Of a stretch of 64,000 bases of DNA, positions 34,610-44,234 are shown in pieces. Position 1 is the stretch's first letter. Every line of letters starts with the position of its first letter. This DNA is from Chitinophagaceae bacterium IBVUCB1 (GTDB lineage: Bacteria; Bacteroidota; Bacteroidia; Chitinophagales; Chitinophagaceae). A model generated the notes under the pieces. The model was not told where the DNA came from, did no database searches, and saw only the letters and a list, made by a program, of their open reading frames with translations. The stretch covers positions 1,585,630-1,649,629 of the forward strand of contig NFUW01000002.1 of assembly GCA_002127285.1 (NCBI GenBank), in the 5' to 3' direction. The translations under genes and the position numbers were made by a program.

Positions 34610-34912
34610 AATTTTCAACCGTAAAGACGCAAAGAGGAATCGCAAAGACTGAGCAGGTAGCATTCCTTAGCTTGGCAGTACAGTAGTAATGCAGTTTAAT
34701 AGATAGCCACCGCGCATTACGCAGTAATTAATGCGTGGCAGCTTTTCTTTGTTTCTTTCTTTTGCTGCCAAAAGAAAGAAAGGAAGCGCAGGTGTGAGCG
34801 TAGCCAACTACTCGTGCAGAGTAAACCCCTCATTTCGCGAGGTTGCTTCGCTATCGCTCGCAAAGACATTATATTTTAACCGCTATGCAGATTTCTCCCG
34901 TTGGTCGAAATG
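34610..34912 (-). repeat. Composite interspersed element, copy A
   Basis: Read on the minus strand the blocks are: CATTTCGACC...GAGAAATCT (34889-34912); TTTACTCTGCACGAGTA (34809-34825, in a longer matching block to 34837); a 13-bp T-rich/A-rich hairpin (34752-34764 with 34769-34781); a second hairpin (34706-34740); a 30-bp block (34665-34694) identical to 57239-57268; and CTTTGCGTCTTTACGG (34619-34634). The same blocks in the same order make up copy B. Confidence 0.65.
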
Positions 34913-34975
34913 GTGGGAAAGAACAATTATAGATATCCCTTACTGCTGTATATACATGGGTTGGGCAATAGCTGT

Positions 34976-34983
34976 TACCTTTG
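34976..34983 (+). promoter_or_regulatory. -7 promoter box (TACCTTTG) for the ABC exporter
   Basis: Exact TAnnTTTG match ending 9 bases before the ATG at 34993. Confidence 0.5.
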
Positions 34984-34992
34984 TGCCCGTAT

Positions 34993-36765
34993 ATGAAACT
35001 CCTCCTCCAATATCTGAGCCGCCACAAGGGGCTGATAGCACTGGCTTTGTTGCTGGCTGCCGTCAATCAAATCTTTTCCCTGTTCGACCCCTATATATTC
35101 GGTAAGTACATTATAGACCCCTATGCCAGCCAACCCCACAAGTGGAGCGAGGGCGAATTTATACGCGGCATCATAACGGGCTTGCTGCTGCTCATCGGCA
35201 CGGCTATGGTCAGCCGTATAGCCAAGGCGTTTCAGGATTATACCGTAAACGTAGTGATACAGAAATTCGGCGCAAAGATATATACAGACGGGCTGCGCCA
35301 TGCCCTGCGCCTGCCCTTCAGCGATTTTGAAGACCAGCGCAGCGGCGAAACCCTGAGCGTACTGCAAAAAGTGAGGCAAGATTGCGAGAAGTTTATCAAT
35401 GCCTTTGTCAATATTCTGTTTACTACCGTAGTGGGCATTGTGTTTGTAGTGATTGTAGCCCTGCGGCTTGAAACAGGCAGCTCGCTGATGCTGATATATC
35501 TGGCAGGTGCGCTGGTGCTGGGCTGGCTTACCAATATACTGAGCAAGAAGATAAAGCTGATACAGAAAAACATAGTGGGCGAAACCACCGCACTGGCAGG
35601 CAGCACTACAGAGAGCCTGCGCAATATAGAACTGGTAAAGAGCCTCGGGCTGACGCAGCAAGAGATACGCCGCCTCAATGCCACTACCATCAAGATACTG
35701 GGGCTGGAACTGAAGAAGGTGCGCAGCATACGCAGCATCAGCTTTGTGCAGGGTACGTTCGTCAACTTTCTGCGGCAGTGCATCATGTTCACACTACTGT
35801 ATTTTGTTTTTCATGATAAACTGACGCTGGGGCAGATGGTGATGATGCAGTTTTATACCTTCTTCATCTTTGGCCCCTTGCAGGAAATGGGCAATGTGAT
35901 ACTGGCATGGCGGGAGGCAGAGGCATCGCTCAACAACCTGAAAACACTATTCAACAAGCCCGTAGAGGAAAAGCCCGCACAGCCTGCTACCATCAACAAG
36001 ATAGAGAGCCTGCGCTTTGAGGGTGTCCGCTTTCAGCACAATACGGCTACTAAGGCAGCATTAGATAATATTGATTTTGATGTTAAATTGGGGCAAACAG
36101 TAGCGTTCGTAGGGCCCAGCGGCAGTGGCAAAACCACACTGGTAAAACTATTAGTAGGGCTTTACAAACCCAAGCAGGGTCATATATACTACAATGGCAT
36201 CAACGGCAGTGATATAGATTTTGATGAGCTACGCCACCAGATAGGTTTTGTAACACAAGATACGCAGCTATTCAGCGGCACTATCAAAGAAAACCTGCTG
36301 TTCGTTAACCCCAGTGCTACCGATGCAGATATACAAGAGGTGCTGCAAAAAGCTGCCTGCCAAAACCTGCTTGCCCGTGCCGAAAATGGCATTGATACGA
36401 TGATAGGTGAGGGCGGGCTAAAATTAAGCGGCGGTGAGCGCCAACGCCTGAGCATAGCGCGTGCATTGCTGCGCCACCCGAGGCTGATGATATTTGACGA
36501 GGCTACCTCTGCGCTCGACTCGCTGACGGAAGAAGAAATATCTACCACCATCCGCAGCATCACACAGCAAAGAGAACATATCACCATTATGATAGCACAC
36601 CGCCTTAGCACCATTATGCACGCCGATAGGATTTTTGTATTGGAACACGGGCAGATTGTAGAAACAGGCAGCCACGCGCAATTGCTGGATGAAAAAGGGC
36701 TGTACTATGCCATGTGGCGTCAGCAGATAGGGGAAAGAAAGAGCCCTGTTGTTGCTAAGGTCTAA
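34993..36765 (+). CDS. ABC exporter, fused membrane and ATPase domains (MsbA-like)
   Basis: 590 residues from the ATG at 34993; a TTG at 34981 lies in the -7 box and would add only four residues. The N-terminal half holds six membrane helices; the ATPase half has Walker A 'GPSGSGKTT', Q-loop 'GFVTQDTQLFSGTI', signature 'LSGGERQRLSIARALL', Walker B 'RLMIFDEATSALD' and H-loop 'IMIAHRLST'. All catalytic residues are present, so it should be an active exporter, acting as a homodimer. The cargo could be lipid or peptide; nothing nearby decides. Confidence 0.88.
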   Translation: MKLLLQYLSRHKGLIALALLLAAVNQIFSLFDPYIFGKYIIDPYASQPHKWSEGEFIRGIITGLLLLIGTAMVSRIAKAFQDYTVNVVIQKFGAKIYTDGLRHALRLPFSDFEDQRSGETLSVLQKVRQDCEKFINAFVNILFTTVVGIVFVVIVALRLETGSSLMLIYLAGALVLGWLTNILSKKIKLIQKNIVGETTALAGSTTESLRNIELVKSLGLTQQEIRRLNATTIKILGLELKKVRSIRSISFVQGTFVNFLRQCIMFTLLYFVFHDKLTLGQMVMMQFYTFFIFGPLQEMGNVILAWREAEASLNNLKTLFNKPVEEKPAQPATINKIESLRFEGVRFQHNTATKAALDNIDFDVKLGQTVAFVGPSGSGKTTLVKLLVGLYKPKQGHIYYNGINGSDIDFDELRHQIGFVTQDTQLFSGTIKENLLFVNPSATDADIQEVLQKAACQNLLARAENGIDTMIGEGGLKLSGGERQRLSIARALLRHPRLMIFDEATSALDSLTEEEISTTIRSITQQREHITIMIAHRLSTIMHADRIFVLEHGQIVETGSHAQLLDEKGLYYAMWRQQIGERKSPVVAKV

Positions 36766-36865
36766 TCTCTAAATTGTACATACTTTTGCAATGGACTTCG
36801 TATTAAAATCAGGTTAGAGATATTAATGTGCTTGTAGTAAGTTTAATATTCAGTAACTTAGCTAT

Positions 36866-38746
36866 ATGTACCTCGTAATACCTATACGACAAATCCTTGC
36901 TATGCTCTCATTATTATTGTGCTTTGTTCATATTTCAGTGGCGCAATCGGGCAATGTGCTGTATGTAGAAGTAGCATCCGCGCAAAAACGAGGCACATCG
37001 TTTACTGAATACGTCCTGTTTCAATATGGGGGCATTGCAACAATGGTAGATGGAGGCAGCCTGTTGTATCCGCAATCATTATCCATAGCAAAGCTATACA
37101 ATGAAGCCCCGCAAGCCATTACGGTACGCCTGCCTGCTTCTAACGGAGGTTATACACTCTCTATGCTGCGAAGTAACCCTGCAACGGCAGATATCGTTAC
37201 CAATACAATAAGTGAAATCGGGCGAACCCCTGCTACTTACGATGCAGGCATACACTACCACGGGTGTATTGCAGGGCAGGCACATACCATAGCCATGCTT
37301 AGTGTGTTTGCCGATGGTAGAGTGATGATACTTTTTGCAGATAAAAGCGGCAATTACGTAGCAGGCAAACTGCATGACAATAGCAACAATTATGTATTAT
37401 ATAAAGACGATGCGCTGAAAGGCCTGCAGCCATTCACTTGTAAAGCCCAAGACCCGGTGCCGCGTACTACTATTGCTGAAAAAACAACAGCAGTCAGCAA
37501 TTGCAAGACGGTAACGATATATATGGAAGGCGATTACGGCCTGTATGTATTTAACAACAGAAACCTTACAGCCACCCAAAGCTACATCACAGGGCTCTTC
37601 AACCAGATGCAGGGTATTTACAAAAACGACTCCATGTTTATCGTACTTAGTTCGATGGATATATGGACTGTTCCTGATAAGTATTGTGATACCAATGCGG
37701 ATTTTGCATCTACTGATTTTCAGAAAGCATGGGCTGCAAAAGGGCATGCGTACAAAGGAGATTTTGCAATATTGGTAGCATGCGACAGTGCCAACAACGG
37801 CGGCATTGCCGGTTTGTTAGCAATATGCGACAAACCGAACGCATACAGTTATGTAGATGTTGATGGCGTATACAAAACAATTCCTGTCTATTCAAAAGAT
37901 GTGATGGTAATATGCCACGAGTTAGGACACCAGTTTGGTTCTATGCATACACATTGGTGTGGCTGGCATACAGGGTTGGGGGGCACATGCGGAGCAATAG
38001 ATAATTGTGCAGCGAAAGACAAGAGCCCCGGCTGCACTGCATGCGGGTCTGTATTAGACGATGGCGCACCTTTAACAGCATGGTCGGGTACTATTATGAG
38101 TTATTGCCATTTGCGTGGTCGTGGTATCAACCTTGCTAATGGATTTGGAACGTTGCCTGCAAAAGAAATGAGAGGCAATATCAACAACCCTATGCTGAAT
38201 ACTTGCTTAAGCCATTCAATAAAAGCCACATTGCAAGTAGAACCCATTTGCAGAGGCGAGGGCAAGATAAATGTCATTTTAGATACCAGCTACCTGAACA
38301 CAGGATTAATACCTCCATCTTCTCTGAACTATTACTGGACTACAGGAGCTACAACTCAAAATTTGCATGGCATTGCAACGCCTGGTATGTATGGAGTTAA
38401 CATTACAGATGGGGTATATAAATGTCAGATTCAGTACCTCGCACCTATTACACTAATAAATACAGATAGTTGCCGTTTCAGGGTGGGTATACATACTACA
38501 CAATCTGCTCAGTCAATTGCAACTATCAGCCCTAATCCAAGTAAAGGTATCTCCGTACTTACACTTAATAACGATAACGAGGTGTCTATTGTGATTGCAG
38601 ATGTGTTGGGCAAAATTTGCTTTCGTGCAAATGGCGTACGGCAAAGCCAATATCAGATAAACACAAGTAATTATCCATCAGGGGTTTATACTGTTGCTAT
38701 ATTTGCAAAAACAGGCAAGCAATATATAAAGCTTTCAGTTTATTAA
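36866..38746 (+). CDS. Secreted zinc metalloprotease (reprolysin-like) with T9SS domain, copy 1
   Basis: 626 residues with a signal peptide (~1-27, ending SVAQS). The N-terminal ~190 residues are propeptide-like (FTEYVLFQYGG ... YHGCIAGQAHTIAMLSVFADG). The catalytic domain has the zinc site H351-E-L-G-H355-Q-F-G-S-M-H361 and a Met-turn 'IMSYCH', with a Cys-rich insert between them (CGWHTGLGGTCGAIDNC, PGCTACG). A short 'YYWTTGATTQNLHGI' module precedes the type A T9SS sorting domain (SPNPSKG ... GVYTVAIFAKTGKQ). It is probably cell-surface or secreted. A second paralogue follows 172 bases later. Confidence 0.87.
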   Translation: MYLVIPIRQILAMLSLLLCFVHISVAQSGNVLYVEVASAQKRGTSFTEYVLFQYGGIATMVDGGSLLYPQSLSIAKLYNEAPQAITVRLPASNGGYTLSMLRSNPATADIVTNTISEIGRTPATYDAGIHYHGCIAGQAHTIAMLSVFADGRVMILFADKSGNYVAGKLHDNSNNYVLYKDDALKGLQPFTCKAQDPVPRTTIAEKTTAVSNCKTVTIYMEGDYGLYVFNNRNLTATQSYITGLFNQMQGIYKNDSMFIVLSSMDIWTVPDKYCDTNADFASTDFQKAWAAKGHAYKGDFAILVACDSANNGGIAGLLAICDKPNAYSYVDVDGVYKTIPVYSKDVMVICHELGHQFGSMHTHWCGWHTGLGGTCGAIDNCAAKDKSPGCTACGSVLDDGAPLTAWSGTIMSYCHLRGRGINLANGFGTLPAKEMRGNINNPMLNTCLSHSIKATLQVEPICRGEGKINVILDTSYLNTGLIPPSSLNYYWTTGATTQNLHGIATPGMYGVNITDGVYKCQIQYLAPITLINTDSCRFRVGIHTTQSAQSIATISPNPSKGISVLTLNNDNEVSIVIADVLGKICFRANGVRQSQYQINTSNYPSGVYTVAIFAKTGKQYIKLSVY

Positions 38747-38918
38747 TATCTGTATTATCATTCCTGTTCAGGCTTTTTAGTCTGCTACTCATCCTAGTTG
38801 ACATAAATATGACAATTGAACAAACAGATTAAAGCTTTGTTTATTTATCTTGCGCATCGTTCCCCCAAGCATTGTGAAATAGTAATGATTTAATTAAGCA
38901 TTAAAAAACTAAAAGCAA

Positions 38919-40823
38919 GTGAAATTTCATGCACAGCTTGCAGCCATTTTAATAAGTATGTGCTGCATCCACACACAGGTACAAGCAAAATGGGAGCCTG
39001 GCTATGTACTATCGGGCGAAGTAAAAGAAGCCAAAGAAAAAGGAACACAATTTCAATCTTTCAACTTATTTACTGCAACTACTGGTGATAAACATGCCGT
39101 ACTGAATGCTGAAACATTGTTGTTGCCCAATACAAGCCAAATCAGCAAACTATACAATGCTTATCCTAAAGCAGTATCGTTGGTTTTACAAACTGCTGAT
39201 GGCAAAGAGTTTGTGCTGGATATGCTGCAAAGCAGCCCATTGGCAGCCAACCCCAATATGGGTTATATTGATGCCAATGGACACCACCAGGCTACTTATG
39301 AAAAAGCTGCTCATTATCAAGGATCTATTCGTGGCACAGACAGGTCTATAGCTGTTGCCAGCATATTTGCCAATGGCGATATAATGATTATGTTTTCTAA
39401 CGCAGACGGAAACTATGTGCTTGGCAAACTGGAGGACAACAGCGGCAGGTACATATTATACAACGATTCCGACTTTAATGTAAAACCTCAAAACCAATGT
39501 GGTGTAGATGACTACGAGGTGTATGATAAGGGCGAAGAAAATACAGGCAATAAAACAACCGCAGCCTACGAGTGTAAAAAAATGAGTGTGTATTGGGAAG
39601 CTGATTTTCAGCTCTATACGCAAAAAGCAAGCAGTGTAACCGTTACTCAAAACTATCTGATAGGATTGTTTAATAATGTGCAAGCATTATATCGTAATGA
39701 GCAGATAGCTATAGAACTAAAATCGGTATATGTATGGGCTACCGCCGATGGGTATGACAATACATCATCCAGTGCTGCACTGAGTGATTTTCGTGCTACA
39801 TGGAATGCAAAAAGCAATGGCTTTGACGGTGATGTAGCAATGTTGGTGGCATTGGATAATGGAGGTCAGGGGGGCATAGCATATCTGGATATTTTGTGCA
39901 ACCGCAACAATGCCTATGCTTACGGCGATATTAATGGTACCTACGCCAGCGTACCTACTTATTCTTGGGATGTCTCTATGATAACACACGAGCATGGTCA
40001 TAATATGGGTTCTCGCCATACACATTGGTGCGGATGGATGACTGGTGCAGGCGGCACTTGCGGCTCTATAGACGATTGTGCTACCAAAGAAAGCAGCCCA
40101 GGATGCAGCAATTGTGCTTTTGAATCCTTTCTCAATAATCAGCCTGTTACGGCATGGAGGGGTACGATTATGAGTTACTGCCATCTGGTATCAAGGGGCA
40201 TAAGTCTTGCTAATGGCTTTGGCCCGCAGCCCGGCGATAAAATTCGCGCTGAAATTGCTGCGGCAAGCTGTCTCAATTCCATTATCAGTGCTACGCTAAC
40301 ACCAACACCAATATGCAGAAACGATGGTGCGATAACAGTAGCTTTCAATAGCAACCCTGTTGGTAGCAGCAACTTTGGTGCGGCACCGTTCAAATACAAA
40401 TGGTCGAACGGAGCTACATCACAAAACCTGAGTGGCATCAGCAGTACCGGCATCTACTCTGTAGAAATTACAGACTCAAATGGATGTATTAACACATACA
40501 ATGCTACCGTAGCCCGCGATACAAGGCCTGAATGCTGGCCTACATCTGTTGGCAGTATAGTGAGTGATGCGCAATACATTAGTGTATATCCCAACCCTGC
40601 CAATAGTCAAGTAGGCATCAAATTCTTTGCAAACACTACAGATAATGTGGGTGTAAGGGTAACGGATATGATAGGCAAAACAACCTACACACAGCAATTA
40701 CAAACCCGCAGTGGCGAGAACGATATGCAGATAAATATCAGCGGATGGGCAAAGGGTATATATTTCATTACCCTGCAATCAGCCTCTCAACGTTTTGAAA
40801 CTGTGAAGCTGATAGTAGAATAG
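38919..40823 (+). CDS. Secreted zinc metalloprotease (reprolysin-like) with T9SS domain, copy 2
   Basis: 634 residues from a GTG start; the signal peptide is ~1-23. Same architecture as copy 1: propeptide-like domain (FQSFNLFTATTGDKHAV ... YQGSIRGTDRSIAVASIFANG), zinc site H357-E-H-G-H361-N-M-G-S-R-H367, Met-turn 'IMSYCH', the same conserved Cys insert, 'YKWSNGATSQNLSGI' module and T9SS domain (VYPNPANSQVGIKF ... GIYFITLQSASQRFE). Copies diverge most in the propeptide and the sorting domain, so substrates may differ. Confidence 0.87.
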   Translation: MKFHAQLAAILISMCCIHTQVQAKWEPGYVLSGEVKEAKEKGTQFQSFNLFTATTGDKHAVLNAETLLLPNTSQISKLYNAYPKAVSLVLQTADGKEFVLDMLQSSPLAANPNMGYIDANGHHQATYEKAAHYQGSIRGTDRSIAVASIFANGDIMIMFSNADGNYVLGKLEDNSGRYILYNDSDFNVKPQNQCGVDDYEVYDKGEENTGNKTTAAYECKKMSVYWEADFQLYTQKASSVTVTQNYLIGLFNNVQALYRNEQIAIELKSVYVWATADGYDNTSSSAALSDFRATWNAKSNGFDGDVAMLVALDNGGQGGIAYLDILCNRNNAYAYGDINGTYASVPTYSWDVSMITHEHGHNMGSRHTHWCGWMTGAGGTCGSIDDCATKESSPGCSNCAFESFLNNQPVTAWRGTIMSYCHLVSRGISLANGFGPQPGDKIRAEIAAASCLNSIISATLTPTPICRNDGAITVAFNSNPVGSSNFGAAPFKYKWSNGATSQNLSGISSTGIYSVEITDSNGCINTYNATVARDTRPECWPTSVGSIVSDAQYISVYPNPANSQVGIKFFANTTDNVGVRVTDMIGKTTYTQQLQTRSGENDMQINISGWAKGIYFITLQSASQRFETVKLIVE

Positions 40824-40847
40824 TACAATTACGATATAAGATATAGC

Positions 40848-40875
40848 AAGGCGCAACTATAATGGTTGCGCTTTC
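40848..40875. terminator. Bidirectional hairpin between metalloprotease copy 2 and nadB
   Basis: GCGCAAC (40851-40857), loop TATAATG, GTTGCGC (40865-40871), then TTTCTTG. It lies between two convergent stops. Confidence 0.6.
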
Positions 40876-40880
40876 TTGTT

Positions 40881-42479
40881 TTATAAAACAATGTTTTGCA
40901 GTAAATCGCTTTTGGCAGGGTAATCGGTATTGTAATGCAGCCCTCTGCTTTCTTTTCTAAACTGAGCACTCTTTACTATCAGGTAGCCTGTGGTTATCAG
41001 GTTGCGCACCTCGCATAGCTGTGGCGATACGGTGGCTGTTTTATACAGTTCTTCCGTTTCACTATGCAACAGGTCCATTCGGCTCATGGCGCGTTGCAGG
41101 CGTATGTCATTGCGTACAATACCCACATAGTCGCTCATCACCTGCTGTACTTCTTTCAGGCTTTGGGTTATCAGTATCATCTCTTGCGGGTCAGTAGTGC
41201 CGCCTGCATTCCAGTCGGGTATAGCATCGTTGTGTTGTATGTTATCTATACCATCTGCCACGTCTTCGGCGCATCTGTGTGCAAACACCAATGCTTCCAG
41301 CAACGAATTGGATGCCAGCCTGTTGGCACCATGCAGCCCCGTACTGGCACATTCGCCGCAGGCATACAGGTGTTGTATAGATGTGCGCCCCTGCTCGTTG
41401 GTTTTAATACCACCACAACAATAATGCGCGGCTGGTGCTACAGGTATCATCTGCTCCATCACATCTATACCAATGCTTTTGCACTTGGCGTATATGTTGG
41501 GGAAGTGCGCTTTAAACTTCTCCGCATCCATGTGGCGGCAATCAAGGTACACATGCTCTGTACCCGTACGTTTCATTTCATTGTCTATGGCACGGGCTAC
41601 TACATCGCGCGGGGCAAGGTCTGCACGGGCATCGTAGCTTGCCATAAACGCTTCGCCTTGTTTATTGCGCAGTATGCCGCCATCGCCGCGCACTGCTTCC
41701 GTTATCAGGAATGATGGGCTAACGCCTGCCTCGTACAGTGCCGAAGGGTGAAACTGGATGAATTCCATATTCTCTATCCTTGCTTTGGCACGGTATGCCA
41801 TTGCTATGCCATCACCCGTTGCTATTTTGGGGTTGGTAGTAGTGCGGTACACCTGCCCAGCACCACCGGCAGCCAGCACTGTTACCTTAGCCAGTATCTT
41901 TTCTATCTTATGATTTTGTGTATTCAGCGCATACACACCATAGCAATCTATATCGGGGGTAGATTTGGTGACGAGCATACCCATGTGGTGCTGGGTGATG
42001 AGGTCGAGTACAAACCAGTGGTTGTGTATTTGTATATTATTGTGTCGCTTAGCTTCTTCCACCAGCGCGCGCTCTATCTCAAAGCCTGTAATGTCTTTAT
42101 GGTGCAGTATGCGAAACTCGGAGTGTCCGCCTTCTTTGCCTCGCATATAATCGCCGCCCGCATCTTTATCAAACTGCGCGCCCCATTCTATTATCTCGTT
42201 CACACGTTGCGGGCCTTCTTTCACTACTATCTCTACTACTTGCCTGTTGCATAGTCCATCGCCTGCTACCAGCGTGTCTTCTATATGTTTTTCAAAACTG
42301 TCTTTCTCCAAATCGTTCACTACGGCTATACCACCCTGCGCATACTTGGTATTGGTTTCATCGGTATTGGCTTTGGTAAGTATAGTGATGGTTTTGTCTG
42401 GGAAACGGCGTGCTGTCTTTACGGCAAATGTAAGCCCTGCTATGCCCGAACCTATGACTAAAAAATCTGTCTTCAGCAT
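40881..42479 (-). CDS. nadB: L-aspartate oxidase
   Basis: 532 residues. FAD-binding 'FLVIGSGIAGLTFAVKTA'; 'NTKYAQGGIAVV'; substrate/active-site segments 'EGGHSEFRILHHKD', 'EFIQFHPSALYEAG', 'LITEAVRGDGGILRN' and 'HYCCGGIKTNEQGRTSIQHLYACGE'; C-terminal helical domain. It oxidises aspartate to iminoaspartate, the first step of NAD synthesis. nadA and nadC are not in this window. Its promoter overlaps the terminator of the upstream gene. Confidence 0.94.
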   Translation of the reverse strand: MLKTDFLVIGSGIAGLTFAVKTARRFPDKTITILTKANTDETNTKYAQGGIAVVNDLEKDSFEKHIEDTLVAGDGLCNRQVVEIVVKEGPQRVNEIIEWGAQFDKDAGGDYMRGKEGGHSEFRILHHKDITGFEIERALVEEAKRHNNIQIHNHWFVLDLITQHHMGMLVTKSTPDIDCYGVYALNTQNHKIEKILAKVTVLAAGGAGQVYRTTTNPKIATGDGIAMAYRAKARIENMEFIQFHPSALYEAGVSPSFLITEAVRGDGGILRNKQGEAFMASYDARADLAPRDVVARAIDNEMKRTGTEHVYLDCRHMDAEKFKAHFPNIYAKCKSIGIDVMEQMIPVAPAAHYCCGGIKTNEQGRTSIQHLYACGECASTGLHGANRLASNSLLEALVFAHRCAEDVADGIDNIQHNDAIPDWNAGGTTDPQEMILITQSLKEVQQVMSDYVGIVRNDIRLQRAMSRMDLLHSETEELYKTATVSPQLCEVRNLITTGYLIVKSAQFRKESRGLHYNTDYPAKSDLLQNIVL

Positions 42480-42495
42480 GTGGATGATTGATATG

Positions 42496-42527
42496 AAAAA
42501 ACGGCTCCTGTATTGCAGAAGCCGTTT
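42496..42527 (-). terminator. Terminator after the DUF6029-type gene
   Basis: On the minus strand AAACGGCT pairs with AGCCGTTT (42499-42506 with 42520-42527, with an inner CTG/CAG), followed by a T run. It sits in the 73-bp gap before nadB. Confidence 0.65.
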
Positions 42528-42528
42528 A

Positions 42529-42536
42529 CAAAGTTA
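42529..42536 (-). promoter_or_regulatory. -7 promoter box (TAACTTTG) for nadB
   Basis: Exact minus-strand TAnnTTTG match about 50 bases before the nadB start, directly upstream of the terminator stem. Confidence 0.45.
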
Positions 42537-42552
42537 GTTGTTATACACGAGT

Positions 42553-44133
42553 TTAGAACTGTGAAGTGCAGCCAAAACGTACACCGCTGAAGGCAGGTTC
42601 GTATCGGCATACACCACCCGTACAGTTGATACCTTCTACCTGCTTTACATAAGCAAGGGTAAAGCGGTGCGGCCCTCTGGTATATGCACCGAATACCTGA
42701 TAAAAGTGCTTGCTGTTGCCGGGGGGCGATACAGGGCCTTTTACTATGTTGTACATATCTGATACCGCAAACGACCACTTGGGAGCAATGGTCAGCTCTA
42801 CCAGCCCGAATATCCATGAACCGAAATCCTGCTGTGTGCTTTGGTATTCCCACTCTGTGCGGATAGATGTTTTCTTAGTCAATCGCTTTGTTACTTCAAA
42901 GAAAGGTATCATAGACCGAACAAGTGGTACCAATGGTTTTACCTGATACAATTCCTGATTGTATTCCATATACTGAAAACCTACATGCACTATCCAGTCT
43001 TTCCAGCCACGGTATTCGGTTTCTATATAGCCCTCACGATATAGGGTTACACCTTCCAGTGTATTGATGTAAGTGCCGTTCATTGTTATATCCAGCATTT
43101 CAGTAGGTGTTACCAGCACATCCAATCCGCCGGCTATTTCAGATATATCCTGCGATGCGGGGGTATAACGTGCCATCAGGCGCTGCGGGCGCAGGCGTGC
43201 TACGATGGGCTGCCAGTTTATCATACCACGGTTCAGTATCTCGTTGGGCGATGTACGCATGATGTAATTTTGCGTGCGCTTACCTGTAAAGTTGACCGCC
43301 AAACCCTTAGTAGCATAGCCCAATGTGGTAAATACTACATTGCCATCTTTGTATTGCAAAAAGTTATCGCGTACAATGGCTTCTGCTGTTTTATATGAAC
43401 CCTCAACATACCACGAAAAGCCGCCTACTGTTAATGTATTATAAGCTGTAAATGCATACATATTGTATTTAGGTACAAATCGCTTATTGGTATCCTGACT
43501 GTTGATGGTTGATACCACAAGATCCATAGAGCCCTGGTCTAATGTGCGGTTCAGTGCACCAATACCGGGGATGATGTGTGCATTGCCTATGCTGAAATCG
43601 CCTTCAACATTCGCGCCTTTGATTACGGGGTTGTATTTGCCGAGGTTGAATTTTTGCTGGCCAGTAAAACCCTTGATATATACATTGTCCGTCAGTTGGT
43701 ATTTCAACTTAACACCAATCAGCGAGTTGTCTATCAATAAACCACGGTCTTCGTATGCACGAAACATAACGCCGCTGCCTATCTGGTCGTAGATATAACC
43801 AACGGTGATGTTTAGCTTTTCAAAATCTTTAGCCACACTCCATGCCCCGATACCAAAGCCGTTGAGTGCCTGTGTGGGGTTGAAGAGGTTTGAATTGTGA
43901 AACGCATCCGCACGTACCGTAGCTGTAAAGCCTTTGTAGTTGTAGCGCAAACCCAGCCACGATTCGCCACCACTCAGGTAGTTATCATATAGCGGGTTGT
44001 TGGCTGCGTTGATGGCAGAATCTCTCATAAAGAAATTCGCATTCAGCATCAAGTCTCCAGACAGGGTACCTTGTGCCATTACCGTGTGATGGGAGAGTAT
44101 CACGACGGTAAAAAAACTCAGGAAATATTTCAT
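42553..44133 (-). CDS. DUF6029-like outer-membrane beta-barrel protein
   Basis: 526 residues from the ATG at 44133, which opens a clean signal peptide (MKYFLSFFTVVILSHHTVMAQ); the longer frame to 44193 has no signal at its start. Alternating beta-strands throughout (GLRYNYKGFTATVRADAF, VGYIYDQIGSGVMFRAYEDRGL, IKLKYQLTDNVYIKGFTGQ) mark a porin-like barrel. It resembles DUF6029 proteins of Bacteroidota, function unknown. It diverges from a TlpA-like thioredoxin gene 101 bp away. Confidence 0.7.
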   Translation of the reverse strand: MKYFLSFFTVVILSHHTVMAQGTLSGDLMLNANFFMRDSAINAANNPLYDNYLSGGESWLGLRYNYKGFTATVRADAFHNSNLFNPTQALNGFGIGAWSVAKDFEKLNITVGYIYDQIGSGVMFRAYEDRGLLIDNSLIGVKLKYQLTDNVYIKGFTGQQKFNLGKYNPVIKGANVEGDFSIGNAHIIPGIGALNRTLDQGSMDLVVSTINSQDTNKRFVPKYNMYAFTAYNTLTVGGFSWYVEGSYKTAEAIVRDNFLQYKDGNVVFTTLGYATKGLAVNFTGKRTQNYIMRTSPNEILNRGMINWQPIVARLRPQRLMARYTPASQDISEIAGGLDVLVTPTEMLDITMNGTYINTLEGVTLYREGYIETEYRGWKDWIVHVGFQYMEYNQELYQVKPLVPLVRSMIPFFEVTKRLTKKTSIRTEWEYQSTQQDFGSWIFGLVELTIAPKWSFAVSDMYNIVKGPVSPPGNSKHFYQVFGAYTRGPHRFTLAYVKQVEGINCTGGVCRYEPAFSGVRFGCTSQF

Positions 44134-44234
44134 TAAAAGTCCGTTAAATTTGGAAAATCTGACGAATTTAGTTTCTTTACTAAACTTTGGCAAGGTTTTA
44201 GATTATTTATTTACAAAACATTGAAAGACAGATT

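Larger units (their letters stand above)
34339..34992. other. 650-bp intergenic region made of repeats
   Basis: No credible gene; a 124-codon frame at 34731-35105 is made of repeat sequence and runs into the ABC gene. Contents in order: GTCCTGTAGGGAC palindrome near 34,491; an AACTGCTAATTGC-type repeat (34527-34560); and copy A of the composite element (about 34,610-34,912, minus orientation) with hairpins at 34706-34740 and 34752-34781. The ABC-transporter promoter closes the region. Confidence 0.6.

Noticed and set aside
34731-35105. 124-codon plus-strand frame
   Set aside because: Made of the composite repeat element and overlapping the ABC exporter start.
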